From the NCBI GenBank assembly GCA_914767715.1, contig OU612066.1:23718283-23782282 (forward strand): 64,000 nucleotides of DNA, in the 5' to 3' direction. Source of the DNA: Membranipora membranacea (Eukaryota > Bryozoa > Gymnolaemata > Cheilostomatida > Membraniporidae). Positions 50,353 through 63,032 of the stretch are shown here, one piece after another (the stretch's first letter is position 1; every line of letters starts with the position of its first letter). The notes under the pieces were generated by a model. The model made no database searches. It was not told the DNA's origin and saw only the letters and a program-made list of their open reading frames with translations. A program made the translations under genes and the position numbers.

Positions 50353-52903
50353 TATAATTTTCAATTTTTTAAGTCAGCGTTATTACCCCTCCAGTCTGTG
50401 TCAGGATCTTTATATGCTGCAGTTTGAATAAGGTCAATGGGGGCTCTAACTGGTCAGTGTTCCATATTATTCCGACAGACTTTGTATTTTTTCACGCTGC
50501 CGTATGACATGTTTTTTTAGTGCATAAGTCAGCCTCGTTAAATCAGACGCTGATATAGAACGGATAACTGCAGAGACAAACGGATTTCATATTTGAAACG
50601 AGCGAGAGTTGCTTCTGCTTTTGAGGTAAGTTTGAAGCAAATCTATTTTTTAATCCGAGCAAAAAAAAAGCATGATACCCACCCTATGTATATTTTTCAA
50701 TTTTTTAAGTCAGCGTTATTGCCCCTCCAGCTTGTCTCAGGATCTTTATATTCTGCAGTTTGAATAAGGTCAATGGGGGCTCTAACTGGTCATATTTGAA
50801 ACGAGCGAGAGTTGCTTTTGCTTTTGAGGTAAGTTTGAAGCAAATCTATTTTTTAATCCGAGCGAAAAAAAAGCATGATACCCACCCTTGGTATATTTTT
50901 CAATTTTTTAAGTCAGGGTTATTACCCCTCCAGCTTGTCTCAGGATCTTTATATTCTGCAGTTTGAATAGGGTCAATGGGGGCTCTAACTGGTCAGTGTT
51001 TCATATTATTCCGACAGACTTTGTATTTTTTCACGCTGCCGTATGACATGTTTTTTTAGTGCAAAAGTCAGCCTCGTTAAATCGGACGCTGACAGAGAAC
51101 GGATAACTGCAGAGGCAAACGAATTTCATATTTGAAACGGGCGAAAGTTGCTTCTGCTTTTGAGGTAAGTTTGAAGCAAATCTATTTTTTAATCCGAGCG
51201 AAAAAAAAGCATGATACCCACCCTTGGTATATTTTTCAATTTTTTAAGTCAGCGTTATTACCCCTCCAGCTTGTCTCAGGATCTTTATATTCTGCTGTTT
51301 GAATACGGTCAATGGGGGCTCTAACTGGTCAGTGTTTCATATTATTCCGACAGACTTTGTATTTTTTCACGCTGCCGTATGACATGTTTTTTTAGTGCAA
51401 AAGTCAGCCTTGTTAAATCGGACGCTGACAGAGAACGGATAACTGCAGAGACAAACGGATTTCATATTTGAAACGAGCGAGAGTTGCTTCTGCTTTTGAG
51501 GTAAGTTTGAAGCAAATCTATTTTTTAATCCGAGCGAAAAAAAAGCATGATACCCACCCTTGGTATATTTTTCAATTTTTACGTCAGCGTTATTACCCCT
51601 CCAGCTTGTCTCAGGATCTTTATATTCTGCAGTTTGATTAAGGTCAATGGGGGCTCTAACTGGTCAGTGTTTCATATTATTCCGACAGACTTTGTATTTT
51701 TTCACGCTGCCGTATGACATGTTTTTTTAGTGCAAAAGTCAGCCTCGTTAAATCGGACGCTGACAGAGAACGGATAACTGCAGAGACAAACGGATTTCAT
51801 ATTTGAAACGAGCGAGAGTTGCTCTGCTTTTGAAGTAAGTTTGAAGAAAATCTATTTTTTAATCCGAGCGAGAAAAAAACATGATACCCACCCTTGGTAT
51901 ATTCTTCAATTTTTTAAGTCAGCGTTATTACCCCTCCAGCTTGTCTCAGGATCTTTATATTCTGCAGTTTGAATAAGGTCAATGGGGGCTCTAACTGGTC
52001 AGTGTTTCATATTATTCCGACAGACTTTGTATTTTTTCACGCTGCCGTATGACATGTTTTTTTAGTGCAAAAGTCAGCCTCTTTAAATCGGACGCTGACA
52101 GAGAACGGATAACTGCAGAGACAAACGGATTTCATATTTGAAACGAGCGAGAGTTGCTTCTGCTTTTAAGGTAAGTTTGAAGCAAATCTATTTTTTAATC
52201 CGAGCAAAAAAAAGCATGATACCCACCCTTGGTATATTTTTCAATTTTTTTAGTCAGCGTTATTACCCCTCCAGCTTGTCTCAGGATCTTTATATTCTGC
52301 AGTTTGAATAAGGTCAATGGGAGCTCTAACTGGTCAGTGCTTCATATTATTCCGACAGACTTTGTATTTTTTCACGCTGTCGTATGACATGGTTTTTTAG
52401 TGCAAAAGTCAGCCTCGTTAAATCGGACGCTGACAGAGAACAGATAACTGCAGAGACAAACGAATTTCATATTTGAAACGAGCGAGAGTTGCTCCTGCTT
52501 TTGAGGTAAGTTTGAAGCAAATCTATTTTTAATCCGAGCGAAAAAAAAGCATGATACCCACTCTTGGTATATTTTTAAATTTTTTAAGTCAGCGTTATTA
52601 CCCCTCCAGCTTGTCTCAGGATCTTTATATTCTGCAGTTTGATTAAGGTCAATGGGGGCTCTAACTGGTCAGTGTTTCATATTATTCCGACAGACTTTGT
52701 ATTTTTTCACGCTGCCGTATGACATGTTTTTTTAGTGCAAAAGTCAGCCTCGTTAAATCGGACGCTGACAGAGAACGGATAACTGCAGAGACAAACGGAT
52801 TTCATATTTGAAACGAGTGAGAGTTGCTTCTGCTTTTGAGGTAAGTTTGAAGCAAATCTATTTTTTCATCCGAGCGAAAAAAAAGCATGATACCCACCCT
52901 TGG
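50353..52903 (+). repeat. Unit of 7 full and 1 truncated monomer (2,551 bp), copy 1
   Basis: The variants GGTATAATTTTC, CCAGTCTGT, TATATGCTGC and GCATAAGTC at 50,353-50,530 recur about 2,551 bp later at 52,904-53,080. The spacing is not a multiple of 336 because the unit holds one 203 bp monomer. The recurrence continues through that truncated monomer in the second copy. Confidence 0.75.
50724..50926 (+). repeat. Truncated monomer 1 (203 bp)
   Basis: Runs normally to GGCTCTAACTGGTCA, then jumps to TATTTGAAACGAGCG at about 50,792. The missing 133 bp corresponds to consensus positions 70-202 and includes the T-rich run, the GTCAGC/GCTGAC dyad and the second PstI site. The shared TCA at the join is 3 bp of microhomology. 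It also carries TTGCTTTTGC in place of TTGCTTCTGC. Confidence 0.93.
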
Positions 52904-53275
52904 TATAATTTTCAATTTTTTAAGTCAGCGTTATTACCCCTCCAGTCTGTCTCAGGATCTTTATATGCTGCAGTTTGAATAAGGTCAATGGGGGCTCTAA
53001 CTGGTCAGTGTTTCATATTATTCCGACAGACTTTGTACTTTTTCACGCTGCCGTATGACATGTTTTTTTAGTGCATAAGTCAGCCTCGTTAAATCAGACG
53101 CTGACATAGAACGGATAACTGCAGAGACAAACGGATTTCATATTTGAAACGAGCGAGAGTTGCTTCTGCTTTTGAGGTAAGTTTGAAGCAAATCTATTTT
53201 TTAATCCGAGCGAAAAAAAAAGCATGATACCCACCCTATGTATATTTTTCAATTTTTTAAGTCAGCGTTATTGCC

Positions 53276-53478
53276 CCTCCAGCTTGTCTCAGGATCTTTA
53301 TATTCTGCAGTTTGAATAAGGTCAATGGGGGCTCTAACTGGTCATATTTGAAACGAGCGAGAGTTGCTTTTGCTTTTGAGGTAAGTTTGAAGCAAATCTA
53401 TTTTTTAATCCGAGCCAAAAAAAAGCATGATACCCACCCTTGGTATATTTTTCAATTTTTTAAGTCAGGGTTATTACC
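53276..53478 (+). repeat. Truncated monomer 2 (203 bp)
   Basis: Has the same deletion junction as the copy at 50,724 (GGTCATATTTGAAACG), the same preceding TTGCCCC variant and the same TTGCTTTTGC. It differs by single bases such as GAGCCAAAAA. Shared flanking variants show descent from one deletion rather than an independent event. Confidence 0.93.
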
Positions 53479-53813
53479 CCTCCAGCTTGATTCAGGATCT
53501 TTATATTCTGCAGTTTGAATAGGGTCAATGGGGGCTCTAACTGGTCAGTGTTTCATATTATTCCGACAGACTTTGTATTTTTTCACGCTGCCGTATGACA
53601 TGTTTTTTTAGTGCAAAAGTCAGCCTCGTTAAATCGGACGCTGACAGAGAACGGATAACTGCAAAGACAAACGGATTTCATATTTGAAACGAGCGAGAGT
53701 TGCTTCTGCTTTTAAGGTAAGTTTGAAGCAAATCTATTTTTTAATCCGAGCAAAAAAAAGCATGATACCCACCCTTGGTATATTTTTCAATTTTTTTAGT
53801 CAGCGTTATTGCC

Positions 53814-54016
53814 CCTCCAGCTTGTCTCAGGATCTTTATATTCTGCAGTTTGAATAAGGTCAATGGGGGCTCTAACTGGTCATATTTGAAACGAGCGAGA
53901 GTTGCTTTTGCTTTTGAGGTAAGTTTGAAGCAAATCTATTTTTTAATCCGAGCGAAAAAAAAGCATGATACCCACCCTTGGTATATTTTTCAATTTTTTA
54001 AGTCAGGGTTATTACC
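53814..54016 (+). repeat. Truncated monomer 3 (203 bp)
   Basis: Identical junction to truncated monomers 1 and 2, with GTCAGGG and GAATAGGG following as in copy 1. It lies only two monomer starts after truncated monomer 2, placed there by a duplication that began near the truncated unit. Confidence 0.93.
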
Positions 54017-54879
54017 CCTCCAGCTTGTCTCAGGATCTTTATATTCTGCAGTTTGAATAGGGTCAATGGGGGCTCTAACTGGTCAGTGTTTCATATTATT
54101 CCGACAGACTTTGTATTTTTTCACGCTGCCGTATGACATGTTTTTTTAGTGCAAAAGTCAGCCTCGTTAAATCGGACGCTGACAGAGAACGGATAACTGC
54201 AGAGGCAAACGAATTTCATATTTGAAACGGGCGAGAGTTGCTTCTGCTTTTGAGGTAAGTTTGAAGCAAATCTATTTTTTAATCCGAGCGAAAAAAAAGC
54301 ATGATACCCACCCTTGGTATATTTTTCAATTTTTTAAGTCAGCGTTATTACCCCTCCAGCTTGTCTCAGGATCTTTATATTCTGCTGTTTGAATACGGTC
54401 AATGGGGGCTCTAACTGGTCAGTGTTTCATATTATTCCGACAGACTTTGTATTTTTTCACGCTGCCGTATGACATGTTTTTTTAGTGCAAAAGTCAGCCT
54501 TGTTAAATCGGACGCTGACAGAGAACGGATAACTGCAGAGACAAACGGATTTCATATTTGAAACGAGCGAGAGTTGCTTCTGCTTTTGAGGTAAGTTTGA
54601 AGCAAATCTATTTTTTAATCCGAGCGAAAAAAAAGCATGATACCCACCCTTGGTATATTTTTCAATTTTTTAAGTCAGCGTTATTACCCCTCCAGCTTGT
54701 CTCAGGATCTTTATATTCTGCAGTTTGATTAAGGTCAATGGGGGCTCTAACTGGTCAGTGTTTCATATTATTCCGACAGACTTTGTATTTTTTCACGCTG
54801 CCGTATGACATGTTTTTTTAGTGCAAAAGTCAGCCTCGTTAAATCGGACGCTGACAGAGAACGGATAACTGCAGAGACA

Positions 54880-56770
54880 AACAGATTTCATATTTGAAAC
54901 GAGCGAGAGTTGCTTCTGCTTTTGAAGTAAGTTTGAAGAAAATCTATTTTTTAATCCGAGCGAGAAAAAAACATGATACCCACCCTTGGTATATTCTTCA
55001 ATTTTTTAAGTCAGCGTTATTACCCCTCCAGCTTGTCTCAGGATCTTTATATTCTGCAGTTTGAATAAGGTCAATGGGGGCTCTAACTGGTCAGTGTTTC
55101 ATATTATTCCGACAGACTTTGTATTTTTTCACGCTGCCGTATGACATGTTTTTTTAGTGCAAAAATCAGCCTCGTTACATCGGACGCTGACAGAGAACGG
55201 ATAACTGCAGAGACACACGGATTTCATATTTGAAACGAGCGAGAGTTGCTTCTGCTTTTGAGGTAAGTTTGAAGCAAATCTATTTTTTAATCCGAGCGAA
55301 AAAAAAGCATGATACCCACCCTTGGTATATTTTTCAATTTTTTTAGTCAGCGTTATTACCCCTCCAGCTTGTCTCAGGATCTTTATATTCTGCAGTTTGA
55401 ATAAGGTCAATGGGGGCTCTAACTGGTCAGTGATTCATATTATTCCGACAGACTTTGTATTTTTTCACGCTGCCGTGTGACATGTTTTTTTAGTGCAAAA
55501 GTCAGCCTCGTTAAATCGGACGCTGACAGAGAACGGATAACTGCAGAGTCAAACGGATTTCATATTTGAAACGAGCGAGAGTTGCTTCTGCTTTTGAGGT
55601 AAGTTTGAAGCAAATCTATTTTTTAATCCGAGCGAAAAAAAAGCATGATACCCACCCTTGGTATATTTTTCAATTTTTTAAGTCAGCGTTATTACCTCTC
55701 CAGCTTGTCTCAGTATCTTTATATTCTGCAGTTTGAATAAGGTCAATGGGGGCTCTAACTGGTCAGTGTTTCATATTATTCCGACAGACTTTGTATTTTT
55801 TCACGCTGCCGCATGACATGTTTTTTTAGTGCAAAAATCAGCCTCGTTACATCGGACGCTGACAGAGAACGGATAACTGCAGAGACACACGGATTTCATA
55901 TTTGAAACGAGCGAGAGTTGCTTCTGCTTTTGAGGTAAGTTTGAAGCAAATCTATTTTTTAATCCGAGCGAAAAAAAAGCATGATACCCACCCTTGGTAT
56001 ATTTTTCAATTTTTTAAGTCAGCGTTATTACCCCTCCAGCTTGTCTCAGGATCTTTATATTCTGCAGTTTGAATAAGGTCAATGGGGGCTCTAACTGGTC
56101 AGTGATTCATATTATTCCGACAGACTTTGTATTTTTTCACGCTGCCGTGTGACATGTTTTTTTAGTGCAAAAGTCAGCCTCGTTAAATCGGACGCTGACA
56201 GAGAACGGATAACTGCAGAGTCAAACAGATTTCATATTTGAAACGAGCGAGAGTTGCTTCTGCTTTTGAAGTAAGTTTGAAGAAAATCTATTTTTTTAAT
56301 CCGAGCGAGAAAAAAACATGATACCCACCCTTGGTATATTCTTCAATTTTTTAAGTCAGCGTTATTACCCCTCCAGCTTGTCTCAGGATCTTTATATTCT
56401 GCAGTTTGAATAAGGTCAATGGGGGCTCTAACTGGTCAGTGTTTCATATTATTCCGACAGACTTTGTATTTTTTCACGCTGCCGTATGACATGTTTTTTT
56501 AGTGCAAAAATCAGCCTCGTTACATCGGACGCTGACAGAGAACGGATAACTGCAGAGACACACGGATTTCATATTTGAAACGAGCGAGAGTTGCTTCTGC
56601 TTTTGAGGTAAGTTTGAAGCAAATCTATTTTTTAATCCGAGCGAAAAAAAAGCATGATACCCACCCTTGGTATATTTTTCAATTTTTTTAGTCAGTGTTA
56701 TTACCCCTCCAGCTTGTCTCAGGATCTTTATATTCTGCAGTTTGAATAAGGTCAATGGGGGCTCTAACTG
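54880..56770 (+). repeat. 4-monomer (1,345 bp) tandem repeat, two copies, second partial
   Basis: Sequence from about 54,880 to 55,425 recurs at about 56,225 to 56,770 (55,129 to 56,474). Markers are GAAGTAAGTTTGAAGAAAATC, GAGAAAAAAACATG, ATATTCTTCAA, CAAAAATCAGCCTCGTTACATC and TTTTTTTAGTCAG. The AAAATCAG...TTACATC monomer type also occurs at 55,835 in between, so smaller 2-monomer alternation is present too. Confidence 0.7.
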
Positions 56771-59700
56771 GTCAGTGTATCATATTATTCCGACAGACTT
56801 TGTATTTTTTCACGCTGCCGTATGACATGTTTTTTTAGTGCAAAAGTCAGCCTCGTTAAATCGGACGCTGACAGAGAACGGATAACTGCAGAGACACACG
56901 GATTTCATATTTGAAACGAGCGAGAGTTGCTTCTGCTTTTGAGGTAAGTTTGAAGCAAATCTATTTTTTAATCCGAGCGAAAAAAAAGCATGATACCCAC
57001 CCTTGGTATATTTTTCAATTTTTTAAGTCAGCGTTATTACCCCTCCAGCTTGTCTCAGGATCTTTATATTCTGCAGTTTGAATAAGGTCAATGGGGGCTC
57101 TAACTGGTCAGTGTTTCATATTATTCCGACAGACTTTGTATTTTCTCACGCTGCCGTATGACATGTTTTTTTAGTGCAAAAGTCAGCCTCGTTAAATCGG
57201 ACGCTGACAGAGAACGGATAACTGCAGAGACAAACGGATTTCATATTTGAAACGAGCGAGAGTTGCTTCTGCTTTTGAGGTAAGTTTGAAGCAAATCTAT
57301 TTTTTAATCCGAGCGAAAAAAAAGCATGATACCCACCCTTGGTATATTTTTTAATTTTTTTAAGTCAGCGTTATTACCCCTCCAGCTTGTCTCAGTATCT
57401 TTATATTCTGCAGTTTGAATAAGGTCAATGGGGGCTCTAACTGGTCAGTGTTTCATATTATTCCGACAGACGTTGTATTTTTTCACGCTGCCGTATGACA
57501 TATTTTTTTAGTGCAAAAATCAGCCTCGTTACATCGGACGCTGACAGAGAACGGATAACTGCAGAGACACACGGATTTCATATTTGAAACGAGCGAGAGT
57601 TGCTTCTGCTTTTGAGGTAAGTTTGAAGCGAATCTATTTTTTAATCCGAGCGAAAAAAAAGCATGATTCCCACCCTTGGTATATTTTTCAATTTTTTAAG
57701 TCAGCGTTATTACCCCTCCAGCTTGTCTCAGGATCTTTATATTCTGCAGTTTGAATAAGGTCAATGGGGGCTCTAACTGGTCAGTGTTTCATATTATTCC
57801 GACAGACGTTGTATTTTTTCACGCTGCCGTATGACATATTTTTTTAGTGCAAAAATCAGCCTCGTTACATCGGACGCTGACAGAGAACGGATAACTGCAG
57901 AGACACACGGATTTCATATTTGAAACGAGCGAGAGTTGCTTCTGCTTTTGAGGTAAGTTTGAAGCGAATCTATTTTTTAATCCGGGCGAAAAAAAAGCAT
58001 GATTCCCACCCTTGGTATATTTTTCAATTTTTTAAGTCAGCGTTATTACCCCTCCAGCTTGTCTCAGGATCTTTATATTCTGCAGTTTGAATAAGGTCAA
58101 TTGGGGCTCTAACTGGTCAGTGTTTCATATTATTCCGACTGACTTTGTATTTTATCACGCTGCCGCATGACATGTTTTTTTAGTGCAAAAGTCAGCCTCG
58201 TTAAATCGGACGCTGACAGAGAACGGATAACTGCAGAGACAAACGAATTTCATATTTGAAACGAGCGAGAGTTGCTTCTGCTTTTGAGGTAAGTTTGAAG
58301 CAAATCTATTTTTTAATCCGAGCGAAAAAAAAGCATGATACCCACCCTTGGTATATTTTTCAATTTTTTAAGTCAGCGTTATTACCCCTCCAGCTTGTCT
58401 CAGGATCTTTATATTCTGCAGTATGAATAAGGTCAATGGGGGCTCTAACTGGTCAGTGTTTCATATTATTCCGACAGACTTTGTATTTTTTCACGCTGCC
58501 GTATGACATGTTTTTTTAGTGCAAAAGTCAGCCTCGTTAAATCGGACGCTGACAGAGAACGGATAACTGCAGAGACACACGGATTTCATATTTGAAACGA
58601 GCGAGAGTTGCTTCTGCTTTTGAGGTAAGTTTGAAGCAAATCTATTTTTTAATCCGAGCGAAAAAAAAGCATGATACCCACCCTTGGTATATTTTTTAAT
58701 TTTTTTAAGTCAGCGTTATTACCTCTCCAGCTTGTCTCAGTATCTTTATATTCTGCAGTTTGAATAAGGTCAATGGGGGCTCTAACTGGTCAGTGTTTCA
58801 TATTATTCCGACAGACGTTGTATTTTTTCACGCTGCCGTATGACATATTTTTTTAGTGCAAAAATCAGCCTCGTTACATCGGACGCTGACAGAGAACGGA
58901 TAACTGCAGAGACACACGGATTTCATATTTGAAACGAGCGAGAGTTGCTTCTGCTTTTGAGGTAAGTTTGAAGCGAATCTATTTTTTAATCCGAGCGGAA
59001 AAAAAGCATGATTCCCACCCTTGGTATATTTTTCAATTTTTTAAGTCAGCGTTATTACCCCTCCAGCTTGTCTCAGGATCTTTATATTCTGCAGTTTGAA
59101 TAAGGTCAATGGGGGCTCTAACTGGTCAGTGTTTCATATTATTCCGACAGACTTTGTATTTTCTCACGCTGCCGTATGACATGTTTTTTTAGTGCAAAAG
59201 TCAGCCTCGTTAAATCGGACGCTGACAGAGAACGGATAACTGCAGAGACAAACGGATTTCATATTTGAAACGAGCGAGAGTTGCTTCTGCTTTTGAGGTA
59301 AGTTTGAAGCAAATCTATTTTTTAATCCGAGCGAAAAAAAAGCATGATACCCACCCTTGGTATATTTTTCAATTTTTTAAGTCAGCGTTATTACCCCTCC
59401 AGCTTGTCTCAGGATCTTTATATTCTGCAGGTTGAATAAGGTCAATGGGGGCTCTAACTGGTCAGTGATTCATATTATTCCGACAGACTTTGTATTTTTT
59501 CACGCTGCCGTGTGACATGTTTTTTTAGTGCAAAAGTCAGCCTCGTTAAATCGGACGCTGACAGAGAACGGATAACTGCAGAGTCAAACGGATTTCATAT
59601 TTGAAACGAGCGAGAGTTGCTTCTGTTTTTGAGGTAAGTTTGAAGCAAATCTATTCTTTAATCCGAGCGAAAAAAAAGCATGATACCCACCCTTGGTATA

Positions 59701-61151
59701 TTTTTCAATTTTTTAAGTCAGCGTTATTACCCCTCCAGCTTGTCTCAGGATCTTTATATTCTGCAGTTTGAATAAGGTCAATGGGGGCTCTAACTGGTCA
59801 GTGTTTCATATTATTCCGACAGACTTTGTATTTTATCACGCTGCCGCATGACATGTTTTTTTAGTGCAAAAGTCAGCCTCGTTAAATCGGACGCTGACAG
59901 AGAACGGATAACTGCAGAGACAAACGAATTTCATATTTGAAACGAGCGAGAGTTGCTTCTGCTTTTGAGGTAAGTTTGAAGCAAATCTATTTTTTAATCC
60001 GAGCGAAAAAAAAGCATGATACCCACCCTTGGTATATTTTTCAATTTTTTAAGTCAGCGTTATTACCCCTCCAGCTTGTCTCAGGATCTTTATATTCTGC
60101 AGTTTGAATAAGGTCAATGGGGGCTCTAACTGGTCAGTGTTTCATATTATTCCGACAGACTTTGTATTTTTTCACGCTGCCGTATGACATGTTTTTTTAG
60201 TGCAAAAGTCAGCCTCGTTAAATCGGACGCTGACAGAGAACGGATAACTGCAGAGACACACGGATTTCATATTTGAAACGAGCGAGAGTTGCTTCTGCTT
60301 TTGAGGTAAGTTTGAAGCAAATCTATTTTTTAATCCGAGCGAAAAAAAAGCATGATACCCACCCTTGGTATATTTTTTAATTTTTTTAAGTCAGCGTTAT
60401 TACCTCTCCAGCTTGTCTCAGGATCTTTATATTCTGCAGTTTGAATAAGGTCAATGAGGGCTCTAACTGGTCAGTGTTTCATATTATTCCGACAGACTTT
60501 GTATTTTTTCACGCTGCCGTATGACATGTTTATTTAGTGCAAAAGTCAGCCTCGTTAAATCGGACGCTGACAGAGACCGGATAACTGCAGAGACAAACGG
60601 ATTTCATATTTGAAACGAGCGAGAGTTGCTTCTGCTTTTGAGGTAAGTTTGAAGCAAATCTATTTTTTAATCCGAGCGGAAAAAAAAGCATGATACCCAC
60701 CCTTGGTATATTTTTCAATTTTTTAAGTCAGCGTTATTACCCCTCCAGCTTGTCTCAGGATCTTTATATTCTGCAGTTTGAATACGGTCAACGGGGGCTC
60801 TAACTGGTCAGTGTTTCATATTATTCCGGCAGACTTTGTATTTTTTCACGCTGCCGTATGACATTTTTTTTTCTGCAAAAATCAGCCTCGTTAAATCGGA
60901 CGCTGACAGAGAACGGATAACTGCAGAGACAAACGGATTTCATATTTGAAACGAGTGAGAGTTGCTTCTGCTTTTGAGGTAAGTTTGAAGCAAATCTATT
61001 TTTTAATCCGAGCGAAAAAAAAGCATGATACCCACCCTTGGTATAATTTTCAATTTTTTAAGTCAGCGTTATTACCCCTCCAGTCTGTCTCAGGATCTTT
61101 ATATGCTGCAGTTTGAATAAGATCAATGGGGGCTCTAACTGGTCAGTGTTC
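56771..61151 (+). repeat. Near-consensus monomers with short local repeats
   Basis: About 13 full monomers. The GACAGACGTTG/GACATATTTTTTT type occurs at 57,461, 57,797 and 58,806, giving both an adjacent duplicate and a 1,345 bp (4-monomer) step. TTTATCACGCTGCCGCATG occurs near 58,150 and 59,832. A monomer near 61,013-61,190 carries the GGTATAATTTTC/CCAGTCTGT/TATATGCTGC type of the 50.4 and 52.9 kb units. No non-satellite sequence is present. Confidence 0.7.
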
Positions 61152-63032
61152 CATATTATTCCGACAGACTTTGTATTTTTTCACGCCGCCGTATGACACG
61201 TTTGTTTAGTGCAAAAGTCAGCCTCGTTAAATCGGACGCTGACAGAGAACGGATAACTGCAGAGACAAACGGATTTCATATTTGAAACGAGCGAGAGTTG
61301 CTTCTGCTTTTGAGGTAAGTTTGAAGCAAATCTATTTTTTAATCCGAGCGAAAAAAAAGCATGATACCCACCCTTTGTATATTTTTTAATTTTTTAAGTC
61401 AGCGTTATTACCCCTCCAGCTTGTCTCAGTATCTTTATATTCTGCAGTTTGAATAAGGTCAATGGGGGCTCTAACTGGTCTGTGTTTCATATTATTCCGA
61501 CAGACGTTGTATTTTTTCACGCTGCCGTATGACATATTTTTTTAGTGCAAAAATCAGCCTCGTTACATCGGACGCTGACAGAGAACTGATAACTGCAGAG
61601 ACAAACGGATTTCATATTTGAAACGAGCGAGAGTTGCTTCTGCTTTTGAGGTAAGTTTGAAGCAAATCTATTTTTTAATCCGAGCGAAAAAAAGCATGAT
61701 ACCCACCCTTGGTATATTTTTTAATTTTTTAAGTCAGCGTTATTACCCCTCCAGCTTGTCTCAGGATCTTTATATTCTGCAGGTTGTATAAGGTCAATGG
61801 GGGCTCTAACTGGTCAGTGTTTCATATCATTCCGACAGACTTTGTATTTTTTCACGCTGCCGTGTGACATGTTTTTTTAGTGCAAAAGTCAGCCTCGTTA
61901 AATCGGACGCTGACAGAGAACGGATAACTGCAGAGTCAAACGGATTTCATATTTGAAACGAGCGAGAGTTGCTTCTGCTTTTGAGGTAAGTTTGAAGCAA
62001 ATCTATTTTTTAATCCGAGCGAAAAAAAAGCATGATACCCACCCTTGGTATATTTTTCAATTTTTTAAGTCAGCGTTATTACCCCTCCAGCTTGTCTCAG
62101 GATCTATATATTCTGCAGTTTGAATAAGGTCAATGAGGGCTCTAACTGGTCAGTGTTTCATATTATTCCGACAGACTTTGTTTTTTTTCACGCTGCCTGA
62201 TGACATGTTTATTTAGTGCAAAAGTCAGCCTCGTTAAATCGGACGCTGACAGAGAACGAATAACTGCAGAGACAAACGGATTTCATATTTGAAACGAGCG
62301 AGAGTTGCTTTTGCTTTTGAGGTAAGTTTGAAGCAAATCTATTTTTTAATCCGAGCGAAAAAAAAGCATGATACCCACCCTTGGTATATTTTTCAATTTT
62401 TTAAGTCAGGGTTATTACCCCTCCAGCTTGTCTCAGGATCTTTATATTCTGCAGTTTGAATAGGGTCAATGGGGGCTCTAACTGGTCAGTGTTTCATATT
62501 ATTCCGACAGACTTTGTATTTTTTCACGCTGCCGTATGACATGTTTTTTTAGTGCAAAAGTCAGCCTCGTTAAATCGGACGCTGACAGAGAACGGATAAC
62601 TGCAGAGGCAAACGAATTTCATATTTGAAACGGGCGAGAGTTGCTTCTGCTTTTGAGGTAAGTTTGAAGCAAATCTATTTTTTAATCCGAGCGAAAAAAA
62701 AGCATGATACCCACCCTTGGGATATTTTTCAATTTTTTAAGTCAGCGTTATTACCCCTCCAGCTTGTCTCAGGATCTTTATATTCTGCAGTTTGAATAAG
62801 GTCAATGGGGGCTCTAACTGGTCATATTTGAAACGAGCGAGAGTTGCTTCTGCTTTTGAGGTAAGTTTGAAGCAAATCTATTTTTAAATCCTAGCGAAAC
62901 AAAAGCTAAAACCCACCCTTGATATATTTTTCAATTTTTTAAGTCAGCGTTATTACCCCTCCAGCTTGTCTCAGGATCTTTATATTCTGCAGTTTGAATA
63001 AGGTCAATGGGGGCTCTAACTGGTCAGTGTTT
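61152..63032 (+). repeat. 1,881 bp tandem duplication, copy 1 (5 full plus 1 truncated monomer)
   Basis: CACGCCGCCGTATGACACG at 61,183 recurs at 63,064; TTCCGACAGACGTTG at 61,495 recurs at 63,376; the GCAGGTTGTATAAGG and GATCTATATATTC variants also recur. All shifts are 1,881 bp. The length equals five full monomers plus one truncated monomer, which lies at 62,756 near the end of this copy. Confidence 0.82.
62756..62957 (+). repeat. Truncated monomer 4 (202 bp), more diverged
   Basis: Has the same deletion junction as the three copies near 50.7-54.0 kb but keeps the consensus TTGCTTCTGC. It has an unusual run of changes at about 62,887-62,931 (AAATCCTAGCGAAACAAAAG, then AAAACCCACCC and GATATATT). 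It sits beside a GAGGCAAACG/GAAACGGGCG monomer (62,604), as truncated monomers 1 and 3 sit beside theirs. Confidence 0.92.

Larger units (their letters stand above)
52904..55020 (+). repeat. Copy 2 of the truncated-monomer unit plus a further partial copy
   Basis: 52,904 to about 53,650 follows 50,353 onward. The monomer at about 53,680-53,813 resembles 52,130-52,260 (TTTTAAGGTAAG, then TTTTTTTAGTCAGCG). From 53,814 the sequence restarts at the truncated monomer and follows 50,724 onward at a shift of 3,090 bp (GAGGCAAACG at 51,112 and 54,202), to about 55,000. This is a second round of duplication with a jump back to the truncated monomer. Confidence 0.72.

Noticed and set aside
55129-55410. 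93-codon minus strand open frame, also at 56,474
   Set aside because: Again the monomer in another frame. The two copies exist because of the 1,345 bp duplication. Other monomers carry stops in the same frame.
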